DNA of 64,000 bases from Malurus cyaneus samueli (Eukaryota; Chordata; Aves; Passeriformes; Maluridae): NCBI GenBank assembly GCA_009741485.1, contig CM019218.1, forward strand, positions 46,733,312 to 46,797,311, in the 5' to 3' direction. Positions 1-12,300 of this stretch are shown here, piece after piece (the stretch's first letter is position 1; every line of letters begins with the position of its first letter). Made by a program: the position numbers and the translations under genes. The notes under the pieces are model-generated. The model had not been told where the DNA came from and ran no database searches. It saw only the letters and a list, made by a program, of their open reading frames with translations.

Positions 1-2854
1 CACTAGCTACATCATAAAAAGCAGGTCTGGAAATCACCCCCAGCTAAATTCCAGTGTTTCTGTTTAGAATGTCTGTTGTTTCATGCAAGATCTAGACCAT
101 TCAAGTAGTGCAAATGAATTCAGAGGAAAACCAGAACATTTTAATGCCTAATTATTTTTAGTGATCTTGGAGAGTTTTAATTAAAAGTTAAGAGAGCTCT
201 CCAAGCTCTTACAGTTCTAATTTTATCATATTGTGGAAATCTTGTCACTATGAAAAAATGTACAGCGGTTGGCAGATCTGCCTGGATCCCTGTCCTAAAC
301 AAAACTGTGTGTTTGGTAGTCAGATCTCAGTTACATTTCCATCATTGCTCTTGCAAGGAAACATCTACTGTGAGCTGACTGCCTTTTGCATACAAAAGGA
401 TTTAGCAGCTTTTCCTGTTCTAAATATCATGTTACTCACTTTTGTGTTGTAATTGTATTTTTTGCTTTTCAAGAACTTGAATTTGGAGAGCTTATTAAAT
501 CAAGAAATTCTTGAGAAGTGGGCCAAAGAGATCGGTTTACTGGTTAACAACATGTCAAAGTGCCTTATATTTTAATTTTCTGTTAGACCACGACAATTAA
601 TTATGGCACAAGAATGATATGAAAATGGAGAGGGATGAGATGAGATTCCCCTGACCTGCTGGTCCACTGACAGCAAGATTGAAGCCAAGCTGCTTATGAG
701 CAAGAGGCGGTGGCAGTATATTGCAAATATGGGTCTTAAGCCTTCAGGCTGATTTTTGATTAGTTTTGTATCTCCTTTTCTTTTATTTAAAGTTTATTGA
801 AACAGAAAAGGATAATTTGTGTTTGAAAGATGAAAAAAGGAACTATGGCAACAAAAAAAAATCTATTTTAGTAATATTATGCAATTTACAATATTATACA
901 ATTTACAAATTTTATGCTTTACATCTTTGGATTAAAACAGAATAGATATACCACCCAGCAGTTGAGTTTCTAACAGTTGTGGTTAAATTATGTTTTACTT
1001 TTTAAATAGTAAATGAAAACATGAAGTCTTTAATTTAATTTTGAATTGTTAGAAGATTATAAAATTGTGTTCTTTCAAAATGAATTAAATTAACCTTTTG
1101 CATTTCTCTTGATACTGAAATATTAGAGTTTGCATATAATTTTAAAATACACAGTATGAAGCACAAAAAAAAAATATTTTTATGATCTCATTTTATGCTA
1201 GGTGTTTCTTTACCTCAAGGAAATCTGGCTGGCGGTGAACTCACAAAAGATGCATAAGCAAGCTGTTGTCATGTAGTCAGAGAGGGATCTGTTAATCAAA
1301 AATCCCAGCCCAGGTACTCATCAAGGATTTTAAATTTACTCACTTTTCTGAATATTTCACAATTTTAATGACTGGATCTGGTAACAGCAACAATGAACCT
1401 GCTGTTTTAGTTTAATTGTAAGTAACAAGGATTGACTAGAGTAAATCTAAATTCTGCTTGACTATTATTCAGGAGTATTTCTATTAGTTTCATTTAGATT
1501 TTTCTTCTCTGAAGAGGATTTAGTATTCTGTGAGGATTATTGAAACAAATCTTCATCCTTCATGTCCATGATGTATTGCATTGTTATATTTTAGATGTCA
1601 TGTCCTTAGCTTCACCCACATGAAAAAAACCCCCACCATTTGTACTTGAAGCATGAGGTGAGATGTGCAAAGGTGCAAGAGGAAGCAGGAAAAAATGTTG
1701 GTTACCGTAATGTTTATTTTCACCTTGGTTTTAGGAGGAAAAAGCAGCTCTTCTGTAGGAGAAATCAAGCACAATAGGCCTTGTAAGCACACAAATGTCT
1801 GTCACAGGGAGTTAATAGTCTCATTCAACATTCTTTCAAAGAAAAAAAAAACCCACACAATACTTTTTCTCAAACAAATATTTCATAGATGCTGACAGGC
1901 TAATTCCACTTTTTTCTTGTTTTTCTTATATAGACTTGAATGAGGCATGTGAACTCATTTGACAGGGCCTGGTCCAAAGGACACCTTTTCTCCTGTGGAG
2001 CTGAAGGCAAATACATGTGATGAGAGTAGTTTGGGGAATACAGAACATTATAAATGATGGAACATGCATATTGATAAGTAATCCCAAACCCTGCTCAAAT
2101 GTGATCTTTTTATGTTTAATAATATCTACTAAATTATAATAGGATACAACTGTAGACTTAGTCATGACATAGAGACAGAGATGCCTTTAGCTCTGTAGTA
2201 ACATACTTCTGAAATGAAGAAAAGAACTTGATCCTCCTCCTACTGTGGATCTGAGCATTTTTTAGAACAATTTCTCCTGCAGCATGCCTGACTTCTCTTC
2301 TAAACCCTCTACCTTGTCTTTTCCAGTGCCTTTTTCCTTGAGATGTAACAGTTCAGATGAACGTAGAAATATGTCACCTATACCTCTATACCTTTGATTG
2401 GATTATATTTCTGTATTGTTTATGAACTTGCTGTGCATTTGCAATCATTATTAATAAATCAATGTGCTTTTGTCTTCTGTCACAAAGTAATGTGTGTATT
2501 CAAAAAGAATTGTATGCAAAACAAGTCATGTTTTAGAACTCATATCATTAATAATTATCAGTTTGCAGTATTGTTACATGTTTTGAGGGAAGCTTATTAT
2601 AAAAGAAATAACAAGGCGCTGCACACTAGAAAGAATAAGACAGTTCAGTTGATCACTGGTATAGGTGTTATAAATATGCCAGTCTGTACTATAGTGTTTT
2701 ATTAAGTCTCAAAAAGTCAAAGCTGATTTGAAATAATAATGTCTGACAGTCAGTGCTTTGAAGTTTTGCTGCTGCACTCTCACATTTAGGTTTTCTTTTA
2801 TGTATGACTTTACCATAAAAAAAACAAAAACTCACACATGGCATGAACGTCTTG

Positions 2855-2892
2855 TTTTTTTTTTTTTTTTTTTTTTTGGTTTTTTTTTTTTT
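2855..2892. repeat. Poly-T tract
   Basis: A run of 23 T, two G, then 13 more T. On the other strand it is an A-rich tract, but no retrocopy sequence lies beside it. Confidence 0.95.
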
Positions 2893-3179
2893 AATCTGTA
2901 TTTCAAAGAAAGTAATAGGAGGCCAGCTCAGTGAATTAAGAGGGGAAGAAAAAAAAGGAACAAGCCCCCAAAATCGATGAGGATAGGTGCAGGCCACTGT
3001 AAGGTCATATAGTACTCATGTAAGCTATAGCTGGGGTGAGTAACTTGTTGAAGAATGTAAGAGTGAAATTAAAGGGGGGGGAAAAAAGCTGAAGAAAGGG
3101 GAGAATGAGATGAGACAAGAAGCAAAAGCTAGTCCTGATTCAAACAAGATGACTTTCATTCAGTCAGAAGAACTTGAGA

Positions 3180-3345
3180 GCTTGGCCGTGATAGCTTACA
3201 CGCTCGTTCTTCATCACCGGCCGTGCAACAAAGAGCTGGATTCCATCCATTCCATGACTGATTGATTACCCAACGGACAAATGTTAATTCTTTTCATCGA
3301 TGCTTTGTCATTGTGAAGAGATCCTTTTCATCTAACACCTAAGGT
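3180..3345. promoter_or_regulatory. Candidate conserved non-coding element
   Basis: Several CpGs are kept within about 50 bases in an otherwise CpG-poor intron. Visible sites include a SOX-type AACAAAG at 3227-3233, a TEAD-type CATTCCA at 3248-3254 and a PBX-type TGATTGAT at 3259-3266. Motif matches this short occur by chance, so the call rests mainly on sequence complexity. Confidence 0.22.
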
Positions 3346-6125
3346 TTTTTTCCCTCCACTTTTTTTTTTTTCCTGATTATATATCTTTTAACATCCTCTT
3401 CTCATTCACCTTTGCAAAACTGTCATGTCTAACAAGATTCTCACAGTACTTTAAACTCCTTTAGTTTACAATTAAAATTGCTATGTAACAAACTGTAATA
3501 TTAAATAATACTCAGTGATTTAATTTAGTCATCATAATTATACTTAACCTGTTTGCTGTCCTTGAAGGAAATTTTTTCTTAGTTCACAAGAGAAAAATAT
3601 AAAGGCAGAGAAGCTATGTGTTTTTTAATAGAATAAATTGCTCCAGCGCAACTTCACGAGTTTGATCTTACATGTGCCAGTAGAAAATATGCTACTTTGC
3701 GGCACAAGCCTAACTGTGGTTTATAGAGTCAGTGAGAAGAGCTAAAAATGTATAAATGCTAATTTTCTTTCATTGCTTCTTTTATAATTGTCTTGAGCAA
3801 GAATACCCCTGAATTTTGAAAATGTCGGGATGCACAAGGTTTTGGAATGGTGCTGAAGCAGTGCAGGAGAGTGATGCAGTGCAGATGTGAATTCGGGCTC
3901 CTTTCTGCAATGTTTAGCTCTGGATTCCAAGTCGATGTTTTGTTTCCGTAATGAATCAAATCAGAAAATGAATCAATATGGATGGAGACATTTTACTGAT
4001 GTCAGGAGATATCTCTGTAGATCTTATATGTCTGTAAAAATTAATTTTCAGTACAGAAAGAAGAAAAATCCCTTTCTGATTCACAAACCTTTTCAAAATG
4101 TGTGTTTGTGAGCACAGAATACAGAAGTTGAAGGGAGACATGCCTTTCAAGTATAAGCCTTTATATTCAGTGTAGGGTCTAATGTGGAGGACCTCTAGAG
4201 GGCTTTAACACATATCATTATTTTAAATTTGAAAAATTATGCAGAATAAACACGGTAATTGAAAATTTACAGGATTTTAAGAGAGCTACTTTTACAATGC
4301 TATAAAAAAGTTTATTAAAAGGCTCCCGTGTAATCATTTTTGTAATCTTCCCAACAGCAAAATACAGCAGCTATAAATTATGTGGTCAGATCTAGAACAT
4401 AGAATTTGAATGAGATAAGGGTGTTAGAAGAACTCTTTCTTAAGAAATTCTACAGTCATTTGTAGAGATAAAAATTCTAGCTAGCAATGTGATTAAATCA
4501 AAAAGGCACACAAATAGACCTGTTTTCCAATCCAGTTCTTTCCCAGTCTCTCTTTAAAAATACATGTTTTGCCCTTACATAATATAAGAACACTACAGAT
4601 AAGCATGGGTGTTCTTAGGAACAGTGAGAGAAGAAATAAAACAAGTTCTTTTGAGGAAAGTATTTTATCATCTCCTGTAATATGCCAGTTATTTCTTCTT
4701 TTCCTTTTTTAACTGATTTTTTTTTCTTTGTGTGAATTAAGGAAAGCATCTTAGTTAAAAGCAGTAGAATACATAAGTTATAGCAAACATCAAAATAAAA
4801 TTCTAAAGCTCTTTCATTTTTCAGGGTTGAGGGGTCTGAAATTTTGGCAGGGGAGAAACACAGTCACGTCTTTTTAAACTAATCATATCACAAAAAAGGA
4901 CAAATTATAATGTTCTATTGATAATTGATGGTTATTTCTTGATTCTCCTATTATCAGGCCAGAACTCATAAAAGTAATAAGTGCCTGTTATTGTTAAAAG
5001 TAAATTGTTATTATGTAACCAGTATTTTAACACTGCCTATTGCAACTTACAGCTCCTTAATTTTGTCTCTTTCACAGAAAGATATAATTAGTAAATAAAT
5101 TAGCTTTTCTGCTGAAATATTACTTCAAAAATATTTATGAGCTGTGTTGTCTTTCCATGGAGGCTTGCACGGTGAAAATGTGTTGCAATTAAAACCTGAT
5201 CTTTGATCTTTTGGTAGTTACAGTTTGGTTTGCTTTCAACTGGTTTTTGTTTTGTTTGGGGTTTTTGTTTGCTTGTTTATGTCAAATGAGTTATGATAAT
5301 GAATTTTTAGGCTGAAATCACTTGTACCCTAAAATATGATTGGCCATATGACCTTTTTCTTCTTCAAACTTCTGCCTGAATCTTTAATTCCTCCTTTTGT
5401 GACCTCTTTGAATGTCTCCCCTCCCTCTGAGTATTTTTGGAATCCTCTGAAGTGGAACAAACTGTTACCCGTTGTGATGATATGATCTCTGTTGCCATTC
5501 TTAAATCTGGGCTTTTTTGCTTTTGCTTTCACATGTGTGAGTGCTTCTGCTGGGACTGCTGAAATGAGAATTTCAGCTGCAATTTGACCTTAATCTGCCA
5601 GTAATTTAGCAGAAATTAAGTTAGACTGAATTCTGCCTTCTTGTACAACCCAATGTTAATTCCTAAGTGGCTGGAGTAGGACCAGTACAAAAATAACCTA
5701 AATTTGGAATATTAGCATTGTGTAAATTGGTCTTCTGAGGCAAGTAGCCCCTTGCTAGGAGAGTTGCTAGGAAGAGAAGGTGTGTGGCTGTGCAGGGTGT
5801 GCATTAAGGAAAAGTGTGCTCAGCCCCACCCAGAGAGATGTGTGATCTTACAGTGAAGGCCCTTTGAAAAGATTTATTTTGGGAGCAGGGTTACATGTAG
5901 ATAATGGTTTTGATTTTTGCAAACTGGGCCTATGGGTTTCCAAGGAATTTAGCACAGACATTGCTGGTGAGTCTGCCTTAAGGTGAGAGTAAGCACACAA
6001 AATTTAACAGAGGTTCTATTATTACTGACTGGGGACGAGAAATAAATGTTCAGTTGTTTGTAAAGTTTTCTTTATACTTGTTTAGAAATCGTAACTGTGC
6101 TTGTTAAAAGTCACAAAAATCCACA

Positions 6126-6485
6126 TCACATCAACCACAGAACCACAGAATGGCCTGGGTCAGAAGGGACCTTAAAGATGATCTTACTCCAACTCCCCTG
6201 CCATGGGCAGGGACATCTTCCACTATCCCAGGCTGCTCAGAGCCCCATCCAACCTGGCCTTGACACTGCCAGAGACGGGGCATCCACAACCTTGGCAACC
6301 CATTCCAGTGCCTCACTACCCTCACAGTAAAGAAATTTTTCCTAACAGCTACTCTAATTTTTCTACTATCTAGTCTCCTTCAATTTGAAGTCATTACCCC
6401 TTGATGTGTCACTAAAATGCTCTTGTAAACAGTCTCCATCTTTCTTGTAGGCTCCCTCCAGGAGAATTTGTAGTCTTGGAAGCTT
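6126..6485 (-). mobile_element. CR1 LINE 3' fragment
   Basis: Read on the + strand, this is the reverse complement of a CR1 3' end. It starts with degraded terminal repeats (ACCACAGAACCACAGAATGG), followed by the familiar blocks GAAGGGACCTTAAAGATGAT, CCCCTGCCATGGGCAGGGAC and CCCATCCAACCTGGCCTTGA, then CAGTGCCTCACTACCCTCAC and CATTACCCCTTGATGTGTCA. The copy is 5'-truncated, as most CR1 insertions are, and is inserted opposite to SOX6 transcription about 0.85 kb upstream of the 90 bp exon. Local open frames on both strands here are within the repeat. The far (5') boundary is approximate because similarity fades. CR1 is the dominant bird LINE and is the main clue to the source organism. Confidence 0.93.
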
Positions 6486-7310
6486 CCTTCATAAGAATTC
6501 CTATCTTAAAAATCACCTTTTGTAGGTATCTGAAAGGTTATTTATAATTTAGATTTCAGGGCCAATTAGTTTAATTTAGGAATGGAAAAAAAACTTTAGA
6601 ATTTATTGAAGTCTGTTACGCTCAATATAAAATTTTGTAGTGGAATTGGGGTCTGATCATAAGAAACTTACTGGGGCCAATCTTTTACTTTCTCCAAAGT
6701 GTAATGACTTCAGTGACAGTTTTGCCTACAGAAGACCTCCCAGACTGGGGCAAAGACTTGAAATGTATTCTGAAGTTCATATGACGAGAGCCTATCTTCT
6801 AATCATTGCATGTTGTTTATAGCGTGCTGAGAAAATTTCTGATACTGTGAACATCGAATATGTAGAGTGCTTTTATGAATTCCATGGAGACATCATATGA
6901 ATAACTTTTGCATTGACATGGGTATAAAAATGGGTTTCAGATGTCACTGTGTGCCAAATTTCCAAAAAAAGCTACTAAATCTTCATGTATAATTTCAAGT
7001 GTACAATCATTCTCAAATGAAAAAGACAGAATTCGTATATACATTGGCAATCTATGCATGTAAATTGGCAGTTAGCATGCATAAATCCTCAACGAAGTTT
7101 TTCTTTCAATTAGACCCTTGTTAAATCCATAGTAACTCCATTAACCTCAGGGGAATTACTTTGGATTTAAAATGCAGTTAAATAAGAATTCTGTTCTGCT
7201 GCAAGTTGATTTCCTTTCTAAACTATGGTTCAACTGGTACAGGGAGAACAGTTTTAAAATGAAGGTGGCACCTGTTTTCCTGTAAGAATATGTTTGATAA
7301 TTTTTTTTAA

Positions 7311-7457
<147 letters not shown>

Positions 7458-9229
7458 TAAGAAGGGGATTGAGGATTTTTGAAAATTCAGAAAAAAATTA
7501 ATAGAAATAGCTATCACAACTAGAGGATGCCTTTCTTTCCAGTCAACACACCCTGGTTTTTAATGTTTATCTTTGAAATGATGGATGAGGGTGCCAAAAA
7601 AATGGAGCGTGTCACAATCGGTTATAGGCAGCATCAAGGATGTTATCACAAAGCACCAGGTTAGTTACATTAGTTCACTGACATCAGCCATATATCTCTG
7701 AGCAGAGGAACAGGAAGAAACATGGAGTTGCCAGTACTTGGTACTGCTTCTTCCCAGTTGCACAAACTGTGTGTAAGAACAGCTTTCAGATTATAAAAGG
7801 GGGTAATTGTGTGATTGCTGTCTTAAATATTTGATTTTAAATTGGGAAAAAAAAAGAAAAATTGTTTCTTTTAATCCCATCATGCAGAGAAAGAGCAGGT
7901 CTGGATAAAATTTGGGACTTGCCAAAATCAGTGCAATTTTGTTGTATAAGTGGACAATAACTTCCAGTATTTTCATGATTCCTTGAGCCAGCAACCTAGG
8001 AAAAGTGGAATTCTCCTGACAGTTAAGTACCGTGTAGAAATCTTGAAGTGTTTTTCCCCACCCATCAATTCTTCCATGCATTTGCTCAGTGAGAAGAAGT
8101 TCAGTGTTATTGATTAAATAAAAAATTTAAAATGTGGGGGTTTTGTGTTGTGAAAAGGGGTCATAAAGCATGTTTGAGGAGTACACAAGATTTATTTCTC
8201 GTCATTTGGAAACAAAGAACCAGGTTCATCATATCAATAAGTCTTTTCTCTAAAATTCTTCAATGCAAAAAAAAAAAATCTATTTGATGATAATTGATGC
8301 TTAGGGATTTAAATTTCCACTGGGAAATTCAAGATAGTTCAATTTATATTTTTTTATTATACAAGTAGATGAAAGATGGGCTCTTTTTAGTAAGTAAGAT
8401 ATAATTGGTTCCTTCAGGACCAAAAATCTGTTGGATTCTCCTGATTTTTCTGGTAGAATTACGACAATGCATCTATGTTAGGCAGGTAAGAAATCCCACA
8501 GTAATATCAGTGACAGAAACACAGCATAAAATTTTGCAGGAACATGTTAAAATTGACTGCTTTGAAATCAGAATCTATTTAAAGCCATATTGTCTCTTAA
8601 TAGTGTGGAAAACATTGAATTCTAGTTGAATTATTATGGTCCATTAATTGCAAAATATAGCTACTTAGTCTTTAAATAGAAACTACTTGAATGCTATTAG
8701 CGAATTGAATTTAGAAGAGGTGGGATCTCTAACAATGTGGAATAATGTTCTTTATTCTTTTGCATGGCACAAAAAGCTTTCTAATGACATTTTGTTAGTT
8801 GAAATAAAAAGGTTTGTTTCTCTGGATTTGTGTTGTTCCTCCTATTTTCTTAGCATATATGTTCTCTGCTGAGTGAGTGGGTAGAGTTCTTGCCTCTAAT
8901 CCTTTTCTCATCTACCTACAAAGCACTCTCACTCAGATTTGGAAGAATTTTCAACTCATTCAACAATCTTTTCTGGGGGAATAGTTGTATAAAAAGGTTC
9001 ATCAGAATAGGGTCCCCAGATTTATATGTGGACAGTCACTCAGTCTCCACAGCCCATTTCCTGTGTAACCTTTCCTTAGATGATCATAATATCTGCAATA
9101 TTCATCTGTGCTACTAGTTGGCTTCCAGCAATAATGAATCTTTGCTACTGCAGCTGATTTTTTTTTTTTTGAAAGAATCAACATGGAATATAAATAATGG
9201 TTGCTGTTATATTGTGCTTTACACTTCAG

Positions 9230-9345
9230 ACCAATTGACAGACATTAGAGTTGTTTTATAGAAGAAGAAAACCAGGTGCAGAGTTACGTAGCTGGAGTAG
9301 GGGCAGTCTGAAGTTGGAATCCTTTCCTTTGGGTTCCCAAACCCA
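9230..9345. repeat. Possible ancient MIR/L3-like repeat fragment
   Basis: The order of pieces (a tail resembling 'cattttatagaagagaaaac', then AGGTGCAGAGTTACGTAG, then AAGTTGGAATCCTTTCC) follows the layout of MIR/L3-type repeats, in which a stretch like 'fully aligned gel of fraction counts' is succeeded by a 'previously purchased or tested and noted' block. The similarity is judged by eye and is weak. It could be unique sequence. Confidence 0.25.
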
Positions 9346-12300
9346 ACTGCTGTTTTCCAGGCTGATTACCTTCTAGCCAATAAAACCACTATTAACCCCG
9401 TAGTCTGGTCTTAACTCATATTAGCATTTGTGTACCTTAAATCAGCTCAGAAAGGGAAAAAAACCCACCCACAAACAAATCAACAATGTAGCACATGGCA
9501 GCATGAAAAACAGATCACAAGAAGGAAACAAAACAAAACAGGGGAAGCATACTTTAAAATAAATCCTTTCATTGTTCGAGGTGGTAGATTTCACAATCAT
9601 GAAGTTTATTTGCATACTGCTGATTGAATTTCCAGCAAGGAAACTGGCAGGGCATTCTGGGGTCTGAAGGACTTATATTTGAAAATCTGTTGTCTTTGGG
9701 AGGTCAAACATATTTTTCCTTAATTCTAAATAGATTCTAAATTTTATTTAATTGCTCTTGTGCAGAATTTCTGCTCATATTACTGGGACCCTAACTTAAA
9801 GACATGAAGTGATGCAGTAAAAAAAAAAATCATTAGGAAAAAAAAATCTTGATTGTAGGAAAGAAAGGTGTGGTCTTGTGAGGAACTGCTCTTTGCACCG
9901 ACTGTTACTGGGAGTTGTTTATTTTAGAGAGGAGGCGTTGTTCTCGCTAAGGATAACCTGAGCACGTATTCTTCCTCTGTGTCTGCACAACCACAGCCCT
10001 CCCCCTTCAGTGAAAGACTTGCATCTTGGTTGTGGGAAGGCAATTCACTAAGATTCAGTGCCAGAAAAGAGGATGAAAGCAGAAAAAAAAATGTACCACT
10101 GACACAAACTGTTTCTATTCATGTTTGGGAAGCACACAGACAAGAAGAAAAGATAATTGGCTGAGAGAAACAAATAAAAACGGTATTTTCTTGCTTTACC
10201 TTCTATATTTAGAACACAATAGTGTTAATCAAGATATAATTATAAACTATATCTATTAATTCAAACAATAGAGGCCAATACAAAAGTAACAAACAGTGAA
10301 TAATTCATTTTTTCTCAGTGAGGGATTGTTCATGTTCACAATTACTTTTGCATAGTGTTCTTCACTTGTAAAATTGCTTTTTCTGAGTTTCTTTATTAGG
10401 ATTTCAGTTATTGATAATGGTCCAGATTCTTCCTTGAATTCCAGCCAAACAAGCCATTGACTTCAGGGAGGTTGCATGAAGCTGGGGAGAATCTGGCCGA
10501 ATGCTTTGTAGCCAAATTCCAGTGGTTAAATAAGTCTGCTTGCTCATTGCATATGTTTATAAATGAAACACATAGGTCAAATTGTCAAAGGTCTTTGAAG
10601 CAGTTGACCTGAGTTAAATACCTTGCTCACCTGGAAAAAAAAAACCCTGGAGCTGCCTGTGCAAATCATTTGCTTATATGCTGTTTTCCAGGGTGTGCAT
10701 GCTAATAGATTTATTTAAGGTATACAAGCAATTTGTTAGGCTTACAGCTGGCTTTTGCAGTATTTAGTCTCTTTTGTATAAAAATTAGGACCAGGAAATG
10801 CTTTTCATTCAAATTGTTGTTATTACATATTTGAATAAACAAAATGAGGCAGGGCTCTTTATTTGCAGATATTTGGGTGTGCAGAGTTCCATCCTCACCC
10901 TCCCTCACTGCATGCATTTCTGTTGCTTGGTTATCTAGTTTTTCTTCAGCAGCCACAGCTAGGCAGAGTAGCATCATTTATCACTATACAGAGTCTGTTT
11001 TCAGTTTTCTGTTTCTGTTCCAAATATAAATCTCTGGAATAGCACGGTCTTGCATGCATCAGGCAGTTGTCCTACTGAAATAGCCCGCAATGGTCTTTCT
11101 CAGCATGCAGAGTCTTTGAAGATCAAATAAGAGAGGTCAGTCTTCAAGTAACTTAAGCAATGATGTTATGGTGAAAGGGTCACAATTGGTCCAGCAGCCT
11201 CAGAGGAGAGTGACTCCTGGGTCACTAGCTCCTGTGTTGCAGGTTAGTCCTCGCCCTTCCATCGGTGCTGTTTACAACTGGAGCCCTCTATATTTATAGG
11301 CATTGTGATCGAATGTCATATGCTGCCTTTGTACAGTAGCTCTATTTTGGGCACTGATTGATGTCCAGAGCTTTACCCAACACAGAAGGCTGTTTCTATT
11401 ATGCTCCCCGTGCTTATCCCTTCTTTTATATTTGCTGCTTTATTAGTAAGAGACTAAACGCCCCGTTTTGTGCAACGTGTGCTGGTTTAACGGCCTCAAA
11501 ATGTTTGGGCAGGTGGGAGGCAGCATTCCTGTTTCCTAGGAAAAGTTGAATTTGGTATGATGAAGCAGCTTCACCCACTTGATAGTCTCCTTGTAAGATA
11601 TCCACAAACCATTTTGGAAAGGATGCTCATCCCTGGTATAAGAACAGGAGAGGCACAAGGAGGTGTTTTCTAGGAGCATTTTTTGTGTGTATTAATGAGT
11701 GGAAGAGGACAGTGAGGCACAACTGTTTGAATCTGACAATTTAACACTATCCATTTCTGGAGCAGTCTTGGAAAGAGTTGTGCATGAATGAATCCTTGAG
11801 AAAGTTATGGTTTTTACAGTGAATTAATTTTTTTTAAAACATGCATGATTTAAAAAACGTTTTAAAATGTTATTTTTGCTTCTATTTTATAAAATTCGAT
11901 CTTCACATGTAAGCTTTCAGGTGTTTCTTGCCACACTATTTGACATGTGAAGTCCGTTTTAAAGAAAATAAATCTGTTTTCCTTTATCCCTGATCTACAC
12001 TGTAGTCTGAATTTGCAGTAATTATTTTTCAGTATAATTGCTGAAAATTCTTTCTCATGAAGTCTAGGAGTATATAACAGTCTGCCTCATAAATATGTAA
12101 AAATAAATATATATAAGTCTTATATCACAGAGGCACTCAGAGGTTTTTAATTATGTCACTTTGTATGGCTATAGACATTTCAAAGCTCTCCTTTGTGCTC
12201 TCTGTTATAAACATATTTTATTTCTTTTGAAGTCTGTGTGATATACATACTAGCAATTAAAAACCCAGCTCAGGCTTTGAGACACAAGGTCTTCTTAATT

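Noticed and set aside
2855..2892. Poly-T tract as the tail of an antisense retrocopy
   Set aside because: No gene-like or LINE-like sequence lies beside it, and avian CR1 elements do not end in poly-A.
6097..6330. Open frames on both strands around 6.1-6.3 kb
   Set aside because: They fall in the CR1 3' end, which does not code for protein in this part.
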